Shown in pieces: positions 18,565 to 26,712 of a DNA stretch of 64,000 nt. The translations under genes were made by a program, and so were the position numbers. The notes under the pieces are model-generated. The model was given only the letters and a program-made list of their open reading frames with translations. It was not told the origin of the DNA and did no database searches. This stretch comes from VAZQ01 sp963816745. Its GTDB lineage: Bacteria; Pseudomonadota; Alphaproteobacteria; Rhizobiales; Xanthobacteraceae. Location of the stretch: the NCBI GenBank assembly GCA_963816745.1, contig CAWFLQ010000001.1, forward strand, positions 496,001 to 560,000. The letters are read 5' to 3'. Position 1 is the stretch's first letter. Each line of letters opens with the position of its first letter.

Positions 18565-19723
18565 AGCGCGCTCCGCCCTGCGCGAGATATTGGCGCAGGC
18601 GCCGCGGCAGCAGCCCCTCCGGACGGAACAGCAGGATCAGGATCACCAGTCCTGCATAGAGCACGAAGCGGTATTCCTGAATGACCTGGAATTTCTCCGG
18701 CAGGATCACCACGAAGGCGGCGGCGACGACCACGCCCCAGAGATTGCCGATGCCGCCGAGCAGGATGATCGACACCAGGATCAGCGAATCGCCGAAGGTG
18801 AAATTGTTGGGGGCGATGAAGCCCAGCACATGACCGTAGGCCGCGCCCGCCATTCCCGCGAGAAAGTTGCCGAGCGTGAAGGCCAGCACCTTCCAGCGCG
18901 CGAGATCGAGCCCGTAGCAGGCCGAGGCGATCTCATCGAGGCGGATCGCGTCGAGGCTCAGCCCGATCCACGAGCGTTCGAGCCGCCGCACCAGCACGAA
19001 GCTTGCGACCAGCAGCACCAGCGCGAGCAGCAGATAGGAGAAATAGAACGAGGCGGTGAAGTCGCCGATCCGGATCGGATTGTTGAAATTCCACCCGAAC
19101 AGGACCAGCGGTTTCACCTGGATGCCCTGCGGTCCGCCGAGCGTGTCGTTCACCTCGAGAAAGACCTTGAACAGGATGCCGAAGGCGATGGTGACCAGCG
19201 CCGCGTAGTGCCCGCGCGTGCGCAGCACCGGCAGGATCAGGATCGATCCGATCAGCGCCGCCATCAACCCGCCGAGCGGAAGCGTGAGCACGCTCGGCAG
19301 CGGCGTGTACTTGGTGACGACGCCGGCGGTGTAGCAGCCGATGCCGAGGAAGGCAGCGCCGGCGAAGTTGACCACGCCGGCATAGCCGAACTGGATGGTG
19401 AGGCCGAGCGCCGCCACCATCAGCAGGAACGCCGTCGTCATCATCAGGATGATGAAATGCTCCTCGTGGAACCAGAGGGCGGCGACGAGGACGCCGGCGA
19501 CCGCGGCGAGGTCGAAGGCGCGCTCGTTGCGGCCGATGCTGGCTCTCACCTTGTCGACGAGCCCGAAGCGTGCCCCCAGCACGATCGCGGCGGCGGCGCC
19601 CACCAGCAGCGTCGCCAGCGCCCGCTGGCTTTCGGCGTCGAGAAAGAGAATGCCGTAGAGCGTGGCGACGGCGACCCATGCGAGCGCGACGAGCGGCGAA
19701 GGCTTGGTCGGCGACGCCGTCAT
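18203..19723 (-). CDS. livM: Branched-chain amino-acid type ABC permease, LivM-like
   Basis: Membrane part of the importer with about ten hydrophobic helices and the conserved GYAGVVNFAGAAFLGIGCY and SLDAIRLDEIASACYG loops. The family ends soon after LFRPEGLLPRRLR (near 18595), but this frame has no stop there and runs on to 18203 inside livG, giving 506 residues. A stop overlapping the livG start (CTATGA) exists in another frame, so an indel near 18580 is likely and the true protein is about 385 residues. Confidence 0.82.
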   Translation of the reverse strand: MTASPTKPSPLVALAWVAVATLYGILFLDAESQRALATLLVGAAAAIVLGARFGLVDKVRASIGRNERAFDLAAVAGVLVAALWFHEEHFIILMMTTAFLLMVAALGLTIQFGYAGVVNFAGAAFLGIGCYTAGVVTKYTPLPSVLTLPLGGLMAALIGSILILPVLRTRGHYAALVTIAFGILFKVFLEVNDTLGGPQGIQVKPLVLFGWNFNNPIRIGDFTASFYFSYLLLALVLLVASFVLVRRLERSWIGLSLDAIRLDEIASACYGLDLARWKVLAFTLGNFLAGMAGAAYGHVLGFIAPNNFTFGDSLILVSIILLGGIGNLWGVVVAAAFVVILPEKFQVIQEYRFVLYAGLVILILLFRPEGLLPRRLRQYLAQGGARYDDCAARMPGVDLPLRRAGCARPRGFRRERRRDRRPDRPERLRQDHAVQRRHRHLRRGRRHRDLRRHRHDRRDAASGLSRRHHAHLPAFAHVPAALGVRQHHGREPQAAEPWPRLQPAAA

Positions 19724-19727
19724 GCGC

Positions 19728-20642
19728 TCACACCCGCTCGCTCGTCTTTTCCGCGATCAGCCCGGTCGGCCGCCACGTCATGATGGCGATGATGACCGCG
19801 AGCGCGAACACGTCCTTGTAGGCGCTGGCGAAGGGGAGGGCGACCGCGCCGATGGTCTGCAGGCCCGCGAACAGGAAGCCGCCGAGGATCGCCCCGTAGA
19901 TGTTGCCGAGCCCGCCGACCACGGCGGCGCTGAAGCCGAACACGCCCAGCAGCAGGCCCATGCCGAAATTGATCTCGTTGTAGTAGAGGCCGTTCATCAC
20001 GCCGGCGAAGGCGGCGACCGCCGAGCCGATCGCGAACGTGGTGAGCACCACGAATGTGAAATTGATGCCCATGGTGCGCGCGGTCTCGCCGTCCTGCGCC
20101 ACTGCGCGGATGGCGAGCCCGAGCTTGGTCCTGTTGATGAGCAGGTGGACGCCGACGATCATCGCCAGCCCCGCCGCCAGCAGGATCACGCTGTCGAGCC
20201 GCAGCGTGAAGTGGCCCCAGCTATAGGCATTGGTGGGGAGCAGCGCCGGGAACGGCTTGGGGTTCGAGCCGTCGGGGAAGATGAGCCGCACGCCCTCGCG
20301 CAGCACCGTCCCGAGCATCAGCGTGATGAGCAGCGTGTTGAGCGCCGGCGCGGAGGAGAGCGGCAGCACCAGGTAGCGGGCGATGACCGCGCCGAGCGCG
20401 GCCATCGCCGTCATGGCGACGACGGAGATCGCGATGAGCTGGATCAGCGGCGAGCCGACCTGCGCCGCCTTCAGGGCGAGATAGGTGGCGAAGCCGGTGA
20501 ACACGCCAACGGTGAGCACGTCGCCGTGGGAGAACTTGATCACGTCGAGCACGCCGAAGAACAGCGTGAAGCCCACCGCGACCAGGGCGTACATGACGCC
20601 GAGCATCAGCCCGTTGATCAGGTATTGGAGCGCGATGTCCAT
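19728..20642 (-). CDS. livH: Branched-chain amino-acid type ABC permease, LivH-like
   Basis: A 304-residue permease. It begins MDIALQYLINGLMLGVMYAL, the canonical LivH start, and contains GFTLFFGVLDVIKFSHGD and VGGLGNIYGAILGGF. About eight membrane segments are seen. The frame is open upstream to 20753, but that part is a dispersed repeat, so I chose the ATG at 20642. It lies four bases ahead of livM. Confidence 0.92.
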   Translation of the reverse strand: MDIALQYLINGLMLGVMYALVAVGFTLFFGVLDVIKFSHGDVLTVGVFTGFATYLALKAAQVGSPLIQLIAISVVAMTAMAALGAVIARYLVLPLSSAPALNTLLITLMLGTVLREGVRLIFPDGSNPKPFPALLPTNAYSWGHFTLRLDSVILLAAGLAMIVGVHLLINRTKLGLAIRAVAQDGETARTMGINFTFVVLTTFAIGSAVAAFAGVMNGLYYNEINFGMGLLLGVFGFSAAVVGGLGNIYGAILGGFLFAGLQTIGAVALPFASAYKDVFALAVIIAIMTWRPTGLIAEKTSERV

Positions 20643-20825
20643 GTAGCATCCGTCATGGCCGGGCTTGTCCCGGCCATCCACGACTTTGACACCCGGTCGA
20701 AGAAAGACGTGGATGCCATCAGAACTCGGGCCCGCCCGAGTTCTGTGTCGCAACTAAGCGCCGCAAGTCGGGTAAACCCGACTTGCGCTGCCAAGCCCGG
20801 GCATGACGTTTCACGGTTCGAACTC
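20643..20825. repeat. REP-type palindromes between livK and livH
   Basis: ATGGCCGGGCTTGTCCCGGCCAT at about 20655-20678 is an almost perfect palindrome, with a related arm set near 20760-20810 (CGGGTAAACCCGACTTGCG). No gene is seen in this gap. Such elements often lie between receptor and permease genes and may set different expression levels. Confidence 0.65.
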
Positions 20826-21992
20826 TCACTTCTTCAGCTTGCGCTTGCCGCTGCCGTATTCGCTGTCCTCCCAGATCACCCACTTGCCGTCCTGGGCGAC
20901 GAACTTGGTGATCAGCGGGACCGTGTTCTGTCCGTGGTCGTCGAAGGTGACGGGGCCGATGATGAAGTTGTAGTTCGCCACCTTGCCCAGGGCCTCGGTG
21001 ACCTTCTTGCGATCGGGGCCGACCCGCTCGATGGTGTCGAGGATCAGCTGCATCGCTACGAAGGCGAAGGCGCCATAGGCCTCGGGCGGCTCCTTGTAGC
21101 CGGCCTTGTCGTATTGCTCCTGGAAGTACTTGCCGCCCGGCAGCTTCTCGATCGGCGCGCCCTCGATGAAGCTCAGCGAGCCTTCCGCCAGCGGTCCCAG
21201 CCCCTGGATGTAGGCGTCGGACTTGATGCCGGACGTGCCCTCGAACACCGCGGCGAGGCCGAGCTTGTCCATCTGCGAGCGGATGCGGATGCCGATCGGC
21301 GTGAGGCCGCCGAAATAGATGACCTCGGGATTGAGCGCCTTGGTCTGCGTGAGCTCGGCGGTGAAGTCCTGCTGGTCCGCGGTCACGCCATAGGTTCCGA
21401 CGATCTCGCCGCCGCCCGCCTTGACGTATTTGGAGAAGTATTCGTTGTGGCCCTTGCCGTAGTCGGTGGTGTCGTGAATGACCACCCACTTCTTGAAGCC
21501 CAGCCCGGTCATGAATTTTGCCGCGACCTCGTTCTGGTTGATCATGGTGCCGTTGACACGATGCACCTCCGGAAATTTGTTGCGGTAGGTGATGTCGGGA
21601 AGCACCGCGCCCCACACCACCATGGGCAGGCCCAATCGATTGTAAGTCTCGACCGCTGCGATTGCCGCGACCGAGCAATAGTGCGACGCCGACGCGATGA
21701 TGCCGCGGTCGGCGCCCGCCTTGGTCGCCACCTGCACTGCGACGTTCGGCTTGCACTCGTCGTCGAGCACGGTGAGCTCGTATTCGTACTTGGCCCTGGG
21801 ATCGGCATTGCGCAGCTTGACCGCGAGCTCGGCCGAGTTGCGGCCGCCGAGCCCGTTGGCGGACGTGCCGCCGGTGAGCGGGCCGATGAATGCGACCTTG
21901 ACCTTGTCCTTGGCGGCGGCCGGAAACGAGTAGGATGTCGCGGCCAGGAGCGCCGCTAACCCGATGATGGACAGACCGTTTTTCCTGAGCAT
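20826..21992 (-). CDS. livK: Periplasmic substrate-binding protein, LivK-like
   Basis: A 388-residue receptor of the type I periplasmic fold (Peripla_BP_6). The ATG at 21992 is preceded by AGGGGACG and followed by a signal peptide (LSIIGLAALLAATSYSFPAAA). The mature chain starts KDKVKVAFIGPLTGGTSANG, the usual LivK opening, and later has VIHDTTDYGKGHNEYF. It is the first gene of the importer cluster 17076-21992. The ligand may be an amino acid, amide or aromatic acid. Confidence 0.92.
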   Translation of the reverse strand: MLRKNGLSIIGLAALLAATSYSFPAAAKDKVKVAFIGPLTGGTSANGLGGRNSAELAVKLRNADPRAKYEYELTVLDDECKPNVAVQVATKAGADRGIIASASHYCSVAAIAAVETYNRLGLPMVVWGAVLPDITYRNKFPEVHRVNGTMINQNEVAAKFMTGLGFKKWVVIHDTTDYGKGHNEYFSKYVKAGGGEIVGTYGVTADQQDFTAELTQTKALNPEVIYFGGLTPIGIRIRSQMDKLGLAAVFEGTSGIKSDAYIQGLGPLAEGSLSFIEGAPIEKLPGGKYFQEQYDKAGYKEPPEAYGAFAFVAMQLILDTIERVGPDRKKVTEALGKVANYNFIIGPVTFDDHGQNTVPLITKFVAQDGKWVIWEDSEYGSGKRKLKK

Positions 21993-22207
21993 CTGACGTC
22001 CCCTGTGCTGGAAGCCGGCTCGATCAGGCGCAGAAGTGCTGGGCTTCTGGCGCTGGGACAGGCCGATTGAGGGCATGGTTGCGCAGCGCAGAGCCAGGGG
22101 CAAGTCCAAAGGACCGCCTTTCCTTGCGCAATTCGGTGTCAGAGGGCCTTTTGTTTCCGCCGGAATGGGCGGCAGCAGGTGCGACGGGTGCGCCGTGTCG
22201 CGACAGC

Positions 22208-22693
22208 CTATGTGTCAGTCCTGGCAATGCGCGACGTTCGATGCACAAAATCAATCTCCAAGCGACAATCGAGAAGCAGCTCGGTCCCTATGAGCACTTC
22301 TTCATTTTCCTTGCCCTTCAACCGTTCACTTCGTTGCTCTTCGCTCTCGATAAGGACGTAGGCTGTGATTTCTTTGGCCTCGTCAAACCACGACAATGTG
22401 CCTCTTCCCAAATAGAAGCTTTCCTCCTTCTGACTCGCTAGACGAACTTCCGCACGCTGATCTTGCTGCACGCCAAGACCCATCCGGCGCGCCTGTGCTT
22501 CGTCAACGATGAGCGCCCCGTTAAAGCCGGTATCAATGAAGGCGATGATCGAATCAGAAAAACCCGCAACGTCGATTCTGACATATGGCCGGTTGAGTTG
22601 ATCAACAGCGCCTTGCAGGATTCTACGTTGTTGCAAAGACGGAAATTCCAATTCGAGTACACCATCCTGGCGCATCAATTCCAAATCGTTCAA
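22208..22693 (-). CDS. Retropepsin-like (clan AA) aspartic protease family protein
   Basis: A 161-residue protein. Near residue 50 it has FSDSIIAFIDTGFNGALIV, where the hydrophobic-DTG-hydrophobic pattern is the active-site motif of retroviral-type aspartic proteases, followed by the usual glycine-containing beta strands and a late ENEEVLIGTELLLDCRLEID strand. This matches bacterial clan AA proteins that are often encoded with a small partner. It overlaps the gene upstream by 70 bases. Whether it cleaves peptides is unknown. Base composition is lower in GC than its neighbours. Confidence 0.7.
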   Translation of the reverse strand: MNDLELMRQDGVLELEFPSLQQRRILQGAVDQLNRPYVRIDVAGFSDSIIAFIDTGFNGALIVDEAQARRMGLGVQQDQRAEVRLASQKEESFYLGRGTLSWFDEAKEITAYVLIESEEQRSERLKGKENEEVLIGTELLLDCRLEIDFVHRTSRIARTDT

Positions 22694-22979
22694 TGAACTT
22701 GGAGTGCACTTCCGATGTCGTGGCGCCCAGAACGTACTGCTCCGTTCGCGGGTCTATCATCACGTAGGCGCCATAGTGCCGGCTCTCCAATTTCTCCTTG
22801 AGCGAGTGATAAATTTCTTTTCCGTCTCGAATTCCGGCGGGCGATGGTTTCTGCTCTTCTCGAAAACCAGGCGCCACCGCGCTTTCCTGGACAGGGTAAG
22901 CCTGCGGGGATCGTGGCCGGGATTGCCGACGATCGGGGTGCGGATCATCGCCATCCTTTTTGTTGGTTTGGTCAGCCAT
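22623..22979 (-). CDS. Small partner protein with DUF5678-like C-terminus
   Basis: A 118-residue product from the ATG at 22979 (MADQTNKKDGDDPH). The first half is polar and probably disordered. The second half (YHSLKEKLESRHYGAYVMID, then TEQYVLGATTSEVHSKFIERFG) resembles the short DUF5678-like fold of the form 'Y-x-x-I-D-x-x-T-x-x-Y-x-x-G-x-T-x-x-E'. It overlaps the aspartic-protease-like gene by 70 bases, an arrangement that implies coupled translation. Function unknown. Confidence 0.6.
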   Translation of the reverse strand: MADQTNKKDGDDPHPDRRQSRPRSPQAYPVQESAVAPGFREEQKPSPAGIRDGKEIYHSLKEKLESRHYGAYVMIDPRTEQYVLGATTSEVHSKFIERFGIDAPGWCTRIGISVFATT

Positions 22980-23114
22980 CCTATGACGCCAGTGCTTCGA
23001 ATTTTCTCTGCCTGATGGACTATATTCTGATTTGGTGCGATGTACACGGGCTTCGTCCCAAAACGGGCCCACTTCCTCCTTCGTTCAATTCGGTTTGAGC
23101 GGGCGCAGCCGACC

Positions 23115-23354
23115 TCACGCCGCGACGTCGGCGACCGCAACCTGTTCGACTACGAACCGATATTTTTTGCCGCGCGAGTCGGTCGCCCACCAGCAGTCCT
23201 GCTCCTCGTCGCGGCCGTAGTCGCCCCAGAGGCGTGAAGCGTCGAACTCCGCCATTGCCATGGCGTCGTCCGGCAACTCGAAGAGTGGCTGCAGCGGCCG
23301 TCGGACGACGACGTTGTCGGAGTCGTCAAGCGTGAGGCGAACGATCTGGAACAT
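23115..23354 (-). CDS. Conserved small hypothetical protein
   Basis: A 79-residue acidic protein from an ATG at 23354 preceded by GAGGAACCGCCC. Sequence landmarks are FQIVRLTLDDSDNVVVRRP, MAMAEFDASRLWGDYG and DEEQDCWWATDSRGKKYRFV. I recognise this as a small protein widespread in Hyphomicrobiales with no assigned function. It looks like a single soluble alpha/beta domain. No operon partner is evident. Confidence 0.7.
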   Translation of the reverse strand: MFQIVRLTLDDSDNVVVRRPLQPLFELPDDAMAMAEFDASRLWGDYGRDEEQDCWWATDSRGKKYRFVVEQVAVADVAA

Positions 23355-23529
23355 GGGCGGTTCCTCGATTCGAATGGAACGTGCGTGCGGTACACGCCGT
23401 CTCTTGCAGGAATTTGACGAGACCGCGTCGCCGGCTCCGAGCCGGTCCTGAGACGCGGTTGCCGCCGCGGAAGGAGCCAGAAGACCCTGGCACGACTGTG
23501 ACTCTCCGGCGGCAAATGCGAGTCGGGTG

Positions 23530-23549
23530 CGTGTCATCGAACTGTCATG
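23530..23549 (+). promoter_or_regulatory. Candidate Pho box (PhoB site)
   Basis: GTGTCAT at 23531 and CTGTCAT at 23542 are direct repeats spaced exactly 11 bases, as in PhoB boxes. They lie about 60 bases before the start at 23608 and share the strand of that gene. Confidence 0.6.
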
Positions 23550-23607
23550 TCGCGGCGGCTATCTAGGAACGGTTCCAGACAACGCGTTGGAACAGGGTCA
23601 CGCTGCG

Positions 23608-23871
23608 ATGCAAGATCCAAAGCAGGGTCCGAAGTTTGCAGTGCCGCATGAGATCGACGAAATTCTCGATCGCCTGCCGCCGCAAATGACGCTCAACGTT
23701 CCCGATCATATCTTGGCGCTATGGTTCCCGCCGGGTCCGGTGGACGGCGTCATGGATGGGCCCGCGCTCGAGCGTGCGCAGAGCTATGCGCGGACCTGCG
23801 GATGCAAGTTCGCCTATCACCGCAGCATCCGCGAGGGCGTTTTCTACAAGCCGGTCGCGTCGGAAGATTGA
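23608..23871 (+). CDS. Conserved small hypothetical protein, possibly phosphate-regulated
   Basis: An 87-residue protein from the ATG at 23608 (MQDPKQGPKFAVPHE). It contains ILDRLPPQMTLNVPDHILAL and WFPPGPVDGVMDGP, then CGCKFAYHRS. No family function is known to me. An in-frame ATG at 23527 would lengthen it but is less likely because it lies before the candidate Pho box. The box makes it a likely member of the phosphate-starvation response, next to the C-P lyase locus. Confidence 0.6.
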   Translation: MQDPKQGPKFAVPHEIDEILDRLPPQMTLNVPDHILALWFPPGPVDGVMDGPALERAQSYARTCGCKFAYHRSIREGVFYKPVASED

Positions 23872-23917
23872 GCCCTGGCAGCCGCGGTCATGAGCTCCAC
23901 CGCATCTGCAGCTCTGA

Positions 23918-24622
23918 TCAGTGCAATGCGGTCAGCTCGGCTTGAAAGACGACCCGGAACCGCGCCGACGGCGCCTCCTGGCGTGCCAGCACGAGCCGCG
24001 CGATGCGTAGCGCGTGGTTGCCGTTGACCCGATTGAAGCGGGCCTGCAACAGCGCAACGATCGCGGCGCGGCGGTCGGCGGCGATCGGACCGGTGAGCGT
24101 CATGTGAAATCGGAAGTCGTCGAAGACATAAGGGTAGCCCCAGCGGTCGAGGTTGCGGACCTGACCTTCCGTCAACCCGGCGGCGAGGCGTCTGTCCTTT
24201 TCCTGCGCCGTGAGCGGACGACGGAATCGATCGAAAGCCATCACGCAATCCGACGCCAGGCGATCGACCTTCTCGCTTCGCTCGCCGGGTACGATGGCGA
24301 TGAAGCGCCCCAGCGGCTGGATCGCGGGCTCGATTGCAGGCAAGGCACGGCGGATGCCGACGATGCGCCGGAGCTCCGCGGTCAGATCCTCGGCGGTAAC
24401 GCCCGGCGCCAGGTGGAACGGCGCCTTCAGCGTGGCGTGAAATCCGTATTTGCGCGGCTCGTGCGTGAGCTCGGCCCATTCCCCGCAGTCCAGCCCGCTA
24501 TCGTCCGGACAGCCGAGGTCGGCGCCGGTGTAACAGTCGAACCCGAGAAACACGGCGCCGAACCGATAAAGATCGGAATTGGCCGGCGGCACGAAATAGA
24601 TCGCGTATCTCGTGTCGTCCAT
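23918..24622 (-). CDS. DUF1045 phosphonate-metabolism protein (2H phosphoesterase-like)
   Basis: A 234-residue protein beginning MDDTRYAIYFVPPANSDLYR, the typical start of the DUF1045 family found in C-P lyase clusters. Two His-x-Thr motifs, HATLKAPFHL (about 62) and HMTLTGPI (about 175), mark it as a member of the 2H phosphoesterase superfamily. It probably acts on a cyclic or ribosyl phosphate intermediate of phosphonate breakdown; the exact reaction is not assigned. It follows phnM by 22 bases. Confidence 0.88.
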   Translation of the reverse strand: MDDTRYAIYFVPPANSDLYRFGAVFLGFDCYTGADLGCPDDSGLDCGEWAELTHEPRKYGFHATLKAPFHLAPGVTAEDLTAELRRIVGIRRALPAIEPAIQPLGRFIAIVPGERSEKVDRLASDCVMAFDRFRRPLTAQEKDRRLAAGLTEGQVRNLDRWGYPYVFDDFRFHMTLTGPIAADRRAAIVALLQARFNRVNGNHALRIARLVLARQEAPSARFRVVFQAELTALH

Positions 24623-24644
24623 CTTGAACCGTTTGCTCCGGTGC

Positions 24645-25805
24645 TCACCGCGACACGATAACGTCGGCCTGCGCGAGATGCACGACCCGGCCGGCGACGA
24701 TGGTGGCGACGACGCGCGGGTGTCCATCGTCCGACGCATCGACGATGATCAGGTCGGCGCGCCGGCCCGGTGCGATCTCGCCGCGGTCGGCGAGCGCGAC
24801 GGCCGCGGCCGGGGTCTGTGACACCAGCCGCCACGCCTGCTCGAGCGGCAGCACGCCGCGCGACACGAGCGCGAACGCCGCCAAGAGCGGCGCCGGATAG
24901 TAGTAGTCCGAGGCCAGCACCGAGCAAAATCCCCGTTCGATCATCTCGGTGGCGTTGATCCAGCCGGTATGGCTGCCGCCGCGCACGACGTTCGGGGCGC
25001 CGAGCACGATGTCGTCGCCCTGCGCCGCGGCGTCCTCGGCCGTCTCCACGGTGGTCGGAAATTCCGCCAGATTGCAGCCGAGCGAGCGATACCAACGCCG
25101 CTGCTCCGGGCTGGTGTCGTCGTGGGAAAGGAGCGGAACGCCGTTGGCATTGGCGACCGCGGCAAGCCGCGCGATCGAGGCCGGCACCTCGTCGGCTCGG
25201 CTCTTGGTGCGTTCGATCACTGCCAAGAATTCGTCCCGCGTCACCCCGGAGCGCTCGACCATCGGTGCGAACTTGTGATCGTGCCGCTTCGTCTCGATGA
25301 TGCCCGACATGTGATCGTTGAAGGCGATCACGTCGATCCGCCGGTCTGCGAGCCATTCGCTGATCTCGGGCTCGGCATCGAGATTGTAGGTCTCGTGGCG
25401 CAGGTGGTAGCGGGTGTCGGCGCCGAGCCGCCCCCGCAGGCGCTCGATGCCGTCGAGGATGGCGCGCGCGTTCTCCGGGCCGCGCAGGCCCGGCTCCCAC
25501 GACCACGTGACCCCGTGAAACACGGTCGTGATGCCGTTGGCGACGGCCTGCCGGTCGCTGTCGAGCAGGGCGATGTCGAGCGGAAACGCGACGCGCGGCC
25601 GCGGCATCATCTGGCGCTCGAACGCGTCGCCATGGATGTCGACGATCCCGGGCAGGACGAAGAACCCGCGGGCGTCGATGGTTTGATCCGCCGCTGCGTC
25701 CTCGCCGACGCCGGCGATGGTGCCGCCATCGGAATCGAGGTGGATGCTCGTCTCTTCAAGACGATCCGCCACGAGCACGCGGCCGCCTTCGATGCGAATG
25801 TTCAT
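24645..25805 (-). CDS. phnM: PhnM-type alpha-D-ribose 1-methylphosphonate 5-triphosphate diphosphatase, copy 1
   Basis: A 386-residue metal-dependent hydrolase of the amidohydrolase superfamily. Landmarks are DARGFFVLPGIVDIHGDAFE with the first metal ligands, FNDHMSG, LLSHDDTSPEQ and LGAPNVVRGGSHTGW. PhnM removes pyrophosphate from the triphosphate made by PhnGHIL. This copy reads away from the phnG operon together with the hexapeptide transferase and DUF1045 genes. A second phnM lies at 31855. The two differ clearly in sequence, so they may differ in substrate or control. Confidence 0.9.
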   Translation of the reverse strand: MNIRIEGGRVLVADRLEETSIHLDSDGGTIAGVGEDAAADQTIDARGFFVLPGIVDIHGDAFERQMMPRPRVAFPLDIALLDSDRQAVANGITTVFHGVTWSWEPGLRGPENARAILDGIERLRGRLGADTRYHLRHETYNLDAEPEISEWLADRRIDVIAFNDHMSGIIETKRHDHKFAPMVERSGVTRDEFLAVIERTKSRADEVPASIARLAAVANANGVPLLSHDDTSPEQRRWYRSLGCNLAEFPTTVETAEDAAAQGDDIVLGAPNVVRGGSHTGWINATEMIERGFCSVLASDYYYPAPLLAAFALVSRGVLPLEQAWRLVSQTPAAAVALADRGEIAPGRRADLIIVDASDDGHPRVVATIVAGRVVHLAQADVIVSR

Positions 25806-25829
25806 GCTGGCTCTCGGATTTGGATGCGA

Positions 25830-26492
25830 TCAAGCATCTACGGTTTCTGCAGGAGCGAAGGCCGGCTCGTATTTGTCCAGGAAGCTCTCGACCGGCAGCT
25901 GCCGGAAATCGGGAAGCGCTGCCCGCAATTGCTCGTGGTTCCAGTCCCACCATGCGAGCCGTTGCAGGCGGGTCGCGACGCCCGCCGGAAACCGCTGGCG
26001 GATAACGCGGGCCGGATTGCCCGCGACGATCGCGTAGGGGGCGACGTCCTTGGTCACGACGGCGCCGGCCGCCACCACCGCGCCGGTGCCGACCGTGCGG
26101 CCGGGAAGCACGATCGCGCCATGCCCGACCCAGACGTCATGGCCGATGACGATCGGAAAGGCGCGCCGCCAGGCGAAGAACTCGTCCTCGTCACGCTCCC
26201 CGTCGAAATACGTGCTGGCGCGATACGTGAAATGCGACTGGGTCGCTCGATGCATCGGGTGGTTGCCGGGATTGATCCGCGTCATAGCCGCAATCGAGCA
26301 GAACTTGCCGAACGTGGTGTAGGCGACCTCGCTGTCGTTGACGATGTAGGAGTAATCGTCGAGCACGACGTCGAGCAGCTGGGTTCGCGCGCCGACTTCC
26401 GTATAGGTGCCGAGCCTGCCGCCTCGCACGTCGGCTGTCGGGTGGATCAACGGCGTGGTCGTGAGTTTTTTCGTGCTCATGAAGGAGGGCAT
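25830..26492 (-). CDS. Hexapeptide-repeat acyltransferase of phosphonate clusters
   Basis: A 220-residue left-handed beta-helix transferase. Imperfect hexapeptide repeats run from IHPTADVRGGRLGTYTEVGA through VWVGHGAIVLPGRTVGTGAVVAAGAVVTKDV, ending with AIVAGNPARVIR, the usual end of xenobiotic acetyltransferases. The variant found in phn loci matches its position here. It is the first gene of the minus-strand branch, with a candidate Pho box 40 to 67 bases before the start. Acceptor unknown, perhaps an aminophosphonate. Confidence 0.85.
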   Translation of the reverse strand: MPSFMSTKKLTTTPLIHPTADVRGGRLGTYTEVGARTQLLDVVLDDYSYIVNDSEVAYTTFGKFCSIAAMTRINPGNHPMHRATQSHFTYRASTYFDGERDEDEFFAWRRAFPIVIGHDVWVGHGAIVLPGRTVGTGAVVAAGAVVTKDVAPYAIVAGNPARVIRQRFPAGVATRLQRLAWWDWNHEQLRAALPDFRQLPVESFLDKYEPAFAPAETVDA

Positions 26493-26530
26493 TGCCGTCG
26501 TGACCGCGCCGCCATGCCTCTACGAGGCGC

Positions 26531-26559
26531 ATGACAGGACGATGACAGGACGATGAATT
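26531..26559 (-). promoter_or_regulatory. Candidate Pho box for the hexapeptide transferase-phnM branch
   Basis: On the minus strand CTGTCATCGTC and CTGTCATGCGC stand in tandem with an 11-base period (tops at 26548 and 26537), preceded by a degenerate third half-site. This matches the PhoB direct-repeat consensus and points toward the gene starting at 26492. Confidence 0.78.
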
Positions 26560-26637
26560 GGATTTTGTGGGCGCGAAACCGGCGCCGAATATCCACCGCG
26601 GTTCGCCGGTGCGCCGTTTTCCCCCACCGCAACGGGT

Positions 26638-26666
26638 CTGTCACCGCCGTGTCATGTCTCTGTCAT
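26638..26666 (+). promoter_or_regulatory. Candidate Pho box for the phnG operon
   Basis: CTGTCAC (26638), GTGTCAT (26649) and CTGTCAT (26660) form three half-sites with exact 11-base spacing. They end 46 bases before phnG. With the opposite box at 26531-26559 they make the intergenic region a two-way PhoB-controlled promoter. Confidence 0.8.
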
Positions 26667-26712
26667 GCTGGGCGGCTTTATCAGCCGCTAAAGCATCCGA
26701 AGAACCAGCGAC

